DNA from: Rhizoctonia solani
Lineage: Eukaryota > Basidiomycota > Agaricomycetes > Cantharellales > Ceratobasidiaceae
Assembly (NCBI RefSeq): GCF_016906535.1
Contig: NC_057372.1
Span: 3,143,501 to 3,207,500 of the forward strand
Direction: 5' to 3'
DNA: 64,000 nucleotides
The notes under the pieces were generated by a model. The model did no database searches. It was given only the letters and a program-made list of their open reading frames with translations, and had not been told where the DNA came from. Shown here piece by piece: positions 57,588 through 64,000 of the stretch (position 1 is the stretch's first letter; the number at the start of each line of letters is the position of its first letter). Both the position numbers and the translations under genes were made by a program.

Positions 57588-58773
57588 TCAAGCCGGACCA
57601 CATCTCTGAATGACGTATTCCCGAGCGCGTTTTTGCTCTTGTCCCCCTACGCCGTCGATCTCTTCTGGCGCTTGGCCATCAGAATTTAGCTAATGAGATT
57701 ATCAGCAAAAGCGCAGGAAGGAGCATAATGGACGCATACTCGGGATCTATCTGCGCCGGCCTCGATCAAAACGACTGCCGCGGCAGCATGCGCAGAATCA
57801 AATGCTAGATGGAGCGGTGTGTTGCCTGTAAAGAAAATGAGTCAAAAGTGGAATTTGTAAACATGAGGGCATTACCAAGGCGATCACCAGTGTTAAGCCG
57901 TGTCTTTGGTCGCCCTTCGGGTGGGTTGAGTAATAACGACAGAAAGGCATCGTGTCCTGCGGAGGCAGCTCTATGTCTGGTGAGGGAGTCAATATCAGTA
58001 AACCGTCGATCGGGCTCGGACGTACTTACAAAGGGTGTTGACCCGCTCTATCCTTGGAATTGATCTTGTTTTTACCGAAGAATAAGCATCTTTTCTATAA
58101 GCTACCTTTGCTTACTCACATCTGCTCCACGAGCAATCAACAACTTGCCAACCTATGAGGCACATTAATTTTACGACACACAAGCGACAAAAACGTGCAT
58201 ACATCCACTCTTCCTTTGGATGCAGCGTAATGTCTAGCGGTTGAATCAGTTAACAGAGCCGAAGGACATCGTTGGAGACAAGATAACATACAATGGTGTC
58301 AACCCTTTGTCGTTGGTGACATTTACATCTGCACCAGCACCAAGGAGTTCTTGAACAATATTCTCATGGCCAGCGCTAACTGGATGGGCTCAAAATCTAT
58401 ACTTGAGTTTTGGTGAATGGGACATACCTGCTATCATCAACGGGGTCCACCCCGAGTTATCTTTGGGGTCGATTGTTGCTTTATTAGCTATTAGATCTTG
58501 AGCAATTTCTATCGCCCCAGAAGAGGCTGCCCAGTGTAGCGCGGTCCTCTCATCCTGAGTTGATAGGAATAAGAGACTATCCATTAGAAAATAAAAGTAT
58601 CAATCTGGCTCTCAAGACCCTCACTGCGTCCTTGGCATTCAAGAGTTGGGGTTCAGCATTCAACAAAGATCGCACAAGGGATGCTTGGTCTTCGAAGCTG
58701 TATCAGTACAAAGCTTCCAATAGTACTCAGGCTTCTTACTTTGGAGAGCAGCATTGTGTATAGAAAGTGACAT
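57588..58773 (-). CDS. NAS6: Ankyrin-repeat protein, NAS6/PSMD10 (gankyrin)-like
   Basis: Short first exon from 58773 (MSLSIHNAALQ) joins to FEDQASLVRSLL and then ERTALHWAASSGAIEIAQDL. Further exons carry SGWTPLMIA, HENIVQELLGAGADVN, GLTPL, ARLLIARGADV, AGQHPLHRAASAGHDAFLSLLL and GNTPLHLAFDSAHAAAAVVL, giving about six ankyrin repeats. The tail ends REYVIQRCGPA. Total length and the lack of other domains fit Nas6/PSMD10, a chaperone that binds the ATPase Rpt3 during assembly of the 19S proteasome particle. Exon-rich structure with introns at repeat borders. Assignment to Nas6 rather than another small ankyrin protein is likely but not certain. Confidence 0.78.
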
Positions 58774-58956
58774 GGTGGTTTCTCAAAGAGGGTAGCGGAG
58801 CAGTGACGCGTCCGGTGATCACGTGACGGAATGCGGGTCTTCGGCATTTGTCCCATCCCGTTACCGACAACCACCCAGACCCCCCCGAGCTACGCTTCCA
58901 GGCGACACTTCTCAAGCGCATTCTAAATCTAATCATAATAAACTAAAATAAGACAT

Positions 58957-60305
58957 ATGTCGACTGTACGGCGTCTACAAGCTCTCAAGAACACCCTTTC
59001 GCATGGAGTTGGACATGTACCTACTGTAGCTGTAGGTAAGTACACGGAGGCAGCAGCCATTAGTGTATTCTCAGAGTTTCCAAGTATAGCTTCGGGAATC
59101 AGATCTCTTTCAACGTCAAGGTCGCCTCTTGACCTAGCCTATGAGAAAGTCGATCCTCCAGAGTCGAAATCCACATCCCCATTGCTCATCGTACACGGCC
59201 TTTAGTGAGTCAATCTCTAAGATTTATCTATGAAATGACGTAATGACGGAGATAACCAGTGGATCGAAGCAGAACTGGCGCAGTCTTTCCAAAGCGTTTG
59301 CGCGCAAATTGGGTCGCCCGGTGTATACCGTCGTAAGTAGGTGGTATTCTATAATTATTCTTCTCTAACCGCCAAGTCAAGGATTTGAGAAATCATGGGG
59401 AGTCGCCTCACTCTGAAGTAATGGACTACACTGCTATGGCCAGCGACATACTTCAATTTTGTCAGTCGAGGTCTCTCTCTGATATTTCACTCGTCGGACA
59501 CTCTCTGTAAGTTTGCTCCCTTTGCGCATGCTAATCGCTAACCTTGAATATAGAGGAGGCAAAGTAGTGATGGCATTTGCTCTGAACCCAGCATTACCCC
59601 CAGATATGCTCTCCCGACTAGTTGTAGTGGACATTTCCCCTGCCGTTGGCCCCATCAGTCCCGAATTTCGGCGATACATAGATGCGATGAAGGAAATCGA
59701 TCATGCCAACGTCAGAACAAAGAAGGAAGGTGAAGAAATACTGAAGAAATATGAATCGGTAAGTGTTTGTCAGGTCAGTTTATTATTAGCACCAATGCAG
59801 TCTCAATCAGGATGCTTCGACTAGAGCATTTCTACTTCACAACCTCATTGCGCCTGCCAAAGGCGAACCTTTAAAGTTCCGAATTCCTCTTTCTGCCATT
59901 GCCGATGCGATCGATGGTATAGGAGAGTTCCCATATACCCCCGGCAAAGAGACATGGAATGGCGCAACCTTGTTTGTCAAGGGCGCCAAGAGCAAGTGAG
60001 TCTTGTCTGTATCCATTTCTTCGCTATTCTGATGCGGTGTCTTTTGTGCAAGATACATCAATAGACGTAACATGGGGGTAATGGAACAGTTCTTCCCGAA
60101 TATGAAACTTGAAACCTTAGATACTGGACACTGGGGTAAGCAATCAGTACGATATTCTATATTGAAAACTTAATGTAGTTCTCATCCTACAGTCCATGCC
60201 GAGAAGTAAGTCGCCGTTGTCAACATTCGAGCTTTCAGATACTAACAACGCGACAGACCACAAGAGTTTGTAGAGCTTGTCTCAAACTTCGTTGACCAGA
60301 AATAA
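58957..60305 (+). CDS. ABHD11-like mitochondrial alpha/beta-hydrolase (yeast IMO32 type)
   Basis: Multi-exon gene with a basic N-terminus. Conserved parts are LDLAYEKVDP, PLLIVHGLYGSKQNWRSL (oxyanion HG, split by an intron), DLRNHGESPHS, the nucleophile elbow GHSLGGKVVMAFAL (intron inside), LVVVDISPAVGP, HNLIAPAKG and, near the end, LDTGHWVHAEKP with the catalytic His. These are the marks of ABHD11. Human ABHD11 lies in mitochondria and supports the 2-oxoglutarate dehydrogenase complex; the yeast homologue is a mitochondrial matrix hydrolase. A readable in-frame extension between the first exon (to about 59035) and the next exon makes the exact 5' splice uncertain. Divergent from the NAS6-like gene, with 183 bp between their starts. 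Confidence 0.85.
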
Positions 60306-60849
60306 ACGCTATATCATTGTGCCTTTATCACTGCTTGGTATGAAACATGGGCTTGAGTTTATTGGATTGACATCATTATCATTTCAACAATTATTCACTG
60401 CGTGGTTTGTGCGAGTCCACTTGACAGCTCGACAATGACTTCGCAACAGATGTTCGAGCAGCGATCCCAATTTAGTCTATCAACCACACCTCTTGATTCG
60501 ACGGAATACGTCAGATGGCTTCCCGCAAGGGTTTTGGCTTCCAGCCTGGAGAAGTGAGCTGGATATGGGGCCTTCTGATGCTCGTCCTGAGAACACTTCC
60601 CGCCCAATAGCCGCCGCATGATCGGATGGGTCGCGTGAGATTGTGTTATCTGGCTCGGAAGTTGGTTTATACGAAACGTCCCGTTTCACCTATCATGAAA
60701 TGAAACATAGCAAGATAAGCCCCCGTGGGATTAAGCCTCGCATGGAATTCGGCCGCCGAGCATTGTGAGGCTTGACGCGCCTTGTGTATCCTGTTCCAAA
60801 TATCTACAAACTCATTGAGCGACTTCCTGTCGCCTGCAATCCGAAGCTT

Positions 60850-60881
<32 letters not shown>

Positions 60882-61149
60882 CTGTTCAACTGGTACGTTT
60901 TGAAGCACGGAGACGACAAACCTGCTCGCCTATGCAATTTAATGGTATAACTTGCGTATGGTCTGCGTTCTCACCGTGCTACACCCTCTACGGCGGTCCA
61001 CGAGTTTTTTTTTTTTTTTTCGTCTCTGGACCCATGAATTACAACCCTATTCTTAGCAGGATAAAATTGGAAAATCTAGTATTTTAATTAGTTGGAAAGC
61101 TCGGTGCTGCGGCCGCAAGCCATTGTGTCACTCACATATTGGTTATATA
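60306..61149. other. Intergenic stretch with poly-T tracts
   Basis: Holds T runs of about 26 (near 60855-60880) and 16 (near 61005-61020) on the + strand. No gene recognised. Confidence 0.5.
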
Positions 61150-61767
61150 CTAGTGTGGGAAAAGTCCATCGAGGATGCGGGTATGCGGCAACTCCAGGCT
61201 CTCGGCTATCTTTACGATTCCTTCCTTGGTATTAGACGCATTCGATTCGGCATCCGAGGTTGATTTCTAAGTGAGAGCGTGATTATCGGGACCAAGGGAA
61301 TACCACATCTTACTCACTAGGGCGAATTCACTTGGGAAAAATAATCTTACACCACATTCTACACAAGCCTTCATCAATGGTACCTGGGTCCAATTCCTTT
61401 GCCATAAGTGTAGCTCTCTTATCTCTGATGTAATGAGGCACGCACCTGATCATCCAGTGATGAACAATTCAGGGTAGAAATGACAACATCTGTCCCTTTC
61501 AGTATTCCAACAAGCTGTGACTCGCTATCGTACGCAATGCCATAAACTTCGGCTCCATATGACTCCAGTTCTTGCACTCGTAGCTTATCGACCTTTGGGC
61601 AAGGATTAGCCGAAAATCATTCACAACAAGATATAAAGTACAAGATATACCGAGGCGGCTCGTACCAATACAACGTCAAGCGCACCTACTTTCAGAAGAG
61701 CCTTAGACATTCGGTATCCAACATATCCACCAGCACCTGCGACTGCAACTCACTTTACCGAGCTCAT
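61150..61767 (-). pseudogene. NmrA-like NAD(P)-binding protein, truncated fragment
   Basis: From the ATG at 61767, MSSVK is followed by a TGA (61750-61752) and then VAVAGAGGYVGYRMSKALL, an NAD(P)-binding GxxGxxG motif. Further on come ESYGAEVYGIAYDSESQLVG, TDVVISTLNCSSLDDQ, CGVRLFFPSEFAL and, after an intron, ELPHTRILDGLFPH before a TAG at 61150-61152. This fits the start of an isoflavone-reductase/NmrA-like protein, but the C-terminal 100 or more residues are absent and the early stop cannot be removed by a splice (it would need a 17-nt intron). So this is most likely a relic. Confidence 0.65.
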
Positions 61768-61922
61768 AGCAAACCATCTAGTGATTATGTTGGACTCGCT
61801 GACGCGTACTTTCATTCGCCTCTTTACAAACCTTGCGGAATCGATACTCGCAGCGACGCCTTTAGTGAATGTGTGAGGGTCACGCAAGCGACCCATCACA
61901 TGACGTGACGACGACGACCACC

Positions 61923-64000
61923 ATGTCTGTTGATACAGGACAGTTTAGTGATCCCATCTCAGATTTCTCCGATTTACCCAGTATTTCTACTCGGGCAAGC
62001 AATGTCATTAGACGATACACCTCTTCCTTCTCTATTAATTCCAAAAAATCCAAAAATAACGACGGGTCGACTTCGATTTCGGCAACCTCGTCGCCTCCCG
62101 ATCTCAAACGAAAGTCATCCCTCCCATCAATTAAAACTGCCCACTATACCCACATGGTTCCCGATAGCCAAGTCTCGATAGAGTGCGCAAGCACGTGCGC
62201 GTTCGTGGCAGACGCGGGCATGGACGATGACTCGGACGAAAACTCAAGTAACCGATCTTCCCTCAGCTCAAGAGGTATCTCCCGAACGTCTACCCCAAGT
62301 CATCGAGGGCAGGACGACAACTCCGACAGAAGCCACACCCCAACCCAAAATTTCTTCCCGCGCGAGGCAAAAGCTCTGCCTGACCCGGAGATGTGCACGC
62401 AGCAAATCCTTGACGAGGATGAGAAAATCCAAGGCCTGAATTCATTCAATGACGTACACTTAGATCTAACGAAAATGTTTAACTCAGACAACCAGTGCGT
62501 AGGGAACTGGGTTAACTCCACCCCAAACCTCCTCAGAGACATTCTCGAGACATTCCGAGTGAACATGCAGTCGATTGGCAATATCAGTCTAGGCATGTCC
62601 CGCGCGAGGGATAACATGTGCTTCGAAATGTCGAAAATCTGCAACGAATTCGCAGACTTATACATGCAAGTCATCAACGACAACAACCCCCAAATTGAGC
62701 AACACGGGCAAGACAAAAACCCCACGCTAAGTAACACAGAAATGGAAGTAGATGGTGGTGACCTGTGCTATAACAGAGGCTACGAGACTAGCCACACCAA
62801 CCTCGAAAGTACCCCTACCCACGGACATTCATGGGCCGACATGCCTCAATACCCTCCCGCCGAATATTACAACACCCACAACCAAGATCTACTCCAAGTC
62901 ATCATATCGGTGGCCAATGACATCAAAAGTATCAAGAGCCGCATGGACCGTATCGAAAATCAAACCAACCGTACTCCCCCGCCAAAACCAAAACCCCAGC
63001 CTACCCAACCCCATCCGAAAGGGAACGCCGCACCACCCAACGCAAACCCCAACCCGACTGCACCTCCTAAAAAGAAAACAATGGCCCAAGTCTTAATGGA
63101 AGGCCCGAAGGACAAAACCGGTGAGTCCCAACCTAGTAATACCGCACCTCCCCCGGTCTCGATATCAAAGGGAACTGAGGCGAGCGCCGTTCGCTTCATC
63201 TTCCGATTCTCACATGGTGCCCCGGATGACACCAAGAAAAGACTTACACCCTTAGAGGTCAGTCGTCGCCTCAAGGGCGTATTCAATGACCGCATGGGCC
63301 TAAACCAGTGCCGTGTCCTAGAGTCCAAGTGGAATCTCCGGGGGAACCTTATACTAATATTCCCAGCTCACTCGAACCCAAGCGCCATAAGCCAGATGGA
63401 GCCCCAGATCCGAAACGCGCTAGGCCTCAGAACCGGCTGCGCATTTACGAGAGACACCAAGTGGTCCAAAGTAATAATTGCTGGGGTTCCTACGGGATTC
63501 TCGGAATCTGGAGATGATCAGGTCATAACCAAGAACGAACTGATGGACGAGGTACGTAAACACAAATCTACGGAAAAACTAACAATCACACAAGTCCCCG
63601 ACTGGACTATTCGCCCGGAGGACATCAAGTCCTCTTACGGTTCTATTGCTTTCGCATTCGAAGACCCCGATGGTTCTAAGCTCGCCCTAGTCCTTAAGGA
63701 GAGATTCTCCTTATTTGGATGCGCGCTACGTGCAAGGGCTTGGAGCAACAAACCAATTCTTCAATCCTGCAACCGCTGTGCCTCGTACGGCCACGTCCAA
63801 ACCCACTGCCACAGGAAACCTAGGTGTACGCGATGTGGATACAGCCATCCTACCGAACAACACGACAATAAATGCAAACTATGCCACAACGAGGCTCGAG
63901 CGAAAGGGGCCCCATGCCCTCACCCAGCTCGATGTGGCGTTTGCCGACAAAACCATGAGTGGGATTCGGACGCGTGTCCCGAAAGGGCTAAGTTCCGCAC
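61923..64000 (+). CDS. Gag-like ORF1 of a non-LTR (LINE) retrotransposon, right-truncated by the window
   Basis: One continuous frame from the ATG at 61923 to the window edge, 692 codons without a stop and without introns. The N-terminal third is Ser-rich and disordered. The middle has a low-complexity Pro/Lys/Asn stretch and a region DQVITKNELMDEV preceded by WSKVIIAGVPTGF, typical of the RNA-binding part of LINE ORF1 proteins. Near the end are zinc knuckles: CNRCASYGHVQTHC, CTRCGYSHPTEQHDNKC and CKLCHN, and then CGVCRQNHEWDSDAC. Such proteins bind element RNA; a reverse transcriptase ORF2 would be expected just beyond 64000. No 5' UTR boundary was identified. The frame is pristine, unlike the other elements here. 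Confidence 0.8.
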   Translation, partial: MSVDTGQFSDPISDFSDLPSISTRASNVIRRYTSSFSINSKKSKNNDGSTSISATSSPPDLKRKSSLPSIKTAHYTHMVPDSQVSIECASTCAFVADAGMDDDSDENSSNRSSLSSRGISRTSTPSHRGQDDNSDRSHTPTQNFFPREAKALPDPEMCTQQILDEDEKIQGLNSFNDVHLDLTKMFNSDNQCVGNWVNSTPNLLRDILETFRVNMQSIGNISLGMSRARDNMCFEMSKICNEFADLYMQVINDNNPQIEQHGQDKNPTLSNTEMEVDGGDLCYNRGYETSHTNLESTPTHGHSWADMPQYPPAEYYNTHNQDLLQVIISVANDIKSIKSRMDRIENQTNRTPPPKPKPQPTQPHPKGNAAPPNANPNPTAPPKKKTMAQVLMEGPKDKTGESQPSNTAPPPVSISKGTEASAVRFIFRFSHGAPDDTKKRLTPLEVSRRLKGVFNDRMGLNQCRVLESKWNLRGNLILIFPAHSNPSAISQMEPQIRNALGLRTGCAFTRDTKWSKVIIAGVPTGFSESGDDQVITKNELMDEVRKHKSTEKLTITQVPDWTIRPEDIKSSYGSIAFAFEDPDGSKLALVLKERFSLFGCALRARAWSNKPILQSCNRCASYGHVQTHCHRKPRCTRCGYSHPTEQHDNKCKLCHNEARAKGAPCPHPARCGVCRQNHEWDSDACPERAKFR

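Noticed and set aside
61740..61760. Intron removing the early TGA of the NmrA-like fragment
   Set aside because: The only GT..AG pair that fits is 17 nt, too short to splice.
62227..63517. Other-frame and antisense proteins of 60-145 codons
   Set aside because: They are shadows of the single unbroken LINE ORF1 frame running from 61923 to the edge.
1..64000. CRISPR arrays, operons, bacterial ribosome binding sites
   Set aside because: None seen; spliceosomal introns and gene content show a fungal nuclear genome.

Overview
This is eukaryotic nuclear DNA from a filamentous basidiomycete, most likely an Agaricomycete near Rhizoctonia/Ceratobasidium. The reasons are genes cut by many introns of about 45-65 bp with GT..AG ends, single-copy fungal genes mixed with secreted enzyme families (fungalysin, DyP peroxidase, carboxylesterase, P450s), a MYND-finger gene of a kind I associate with Rhizoctonia, and many small or solo transposable elements. 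Gene models were spliced by hand from splice signals and frame continuity. Exon borders given for TFB2, FMP46, MRH4, the release factor, the intact fungalysin and the alpha/beta-hydrolase pseudogene give totals divisible by three.

Layout. 1-8459 (-): one very long gene with an N-terminal metallo-beta-lactamase (MBL) fold and a long modular beta-rich tail, broken by a stop codon and several frame changes. 11.8-16.0 kb: housekeeping genes uL30m, FMP46-like and TFIIH subunit TFB2. 16.05-19.53 kb: a TIR DNA transposon with TA target duplication, followed by an intron-containing tRNA-Ile. 21.3-25.0 kb: an unrecognised gene with a GC-AG intron and an alpha/beta-hydrolase gene killed by a solo LTR and two stops. 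25.9-33.1 kb: two tandem cytochrome P450 genes (-). 34.1-35.9 kb: MRH4-like mitochondrial DEAD-box helicase. 36.5-43.3 kb: a graveyard with a dead fungalysin gene holding a 1569-bp fold-back element (two 733-bp arms with no CpG) and a dead MYND-finger gene holding a 457-bp solo LTR plus another repeat. 44.1-46.4 kb: intact fungalysin. 47.9-49.7 kb: DyP peroxidase. 50.7-52.6 kb: mitochondrial peptidyl-tRNA hydrolase/release factor and a DUF4604 protein. 55.1-60.3 kb: secreted carboxylesterase, NAS6/PSMD10-like ankyrin protein and ABHD11-like hydrolase. 61.15-61.77 kb: an NmrA-like fragment. 61.9 kb to the right edge: a long open gag-like ORF1 of a non-LTR retrotransposon.

Together the intact genes serve mitochondrial translation and RNA handling (uL30m, MRH4, release factor, FMP46, ABHD11), transcription/repair (TFB2), proteasome assembly (NAS6) and secreted or oxidative attack on substrates (fungalysin, carboxylesterase, P450s, DyP). 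The most notable structures are the CpG-free fold-back element, three solo LTRs with exact 5-bp duplications, two short MITE-like elements, and the MBL/modular-tail protein.
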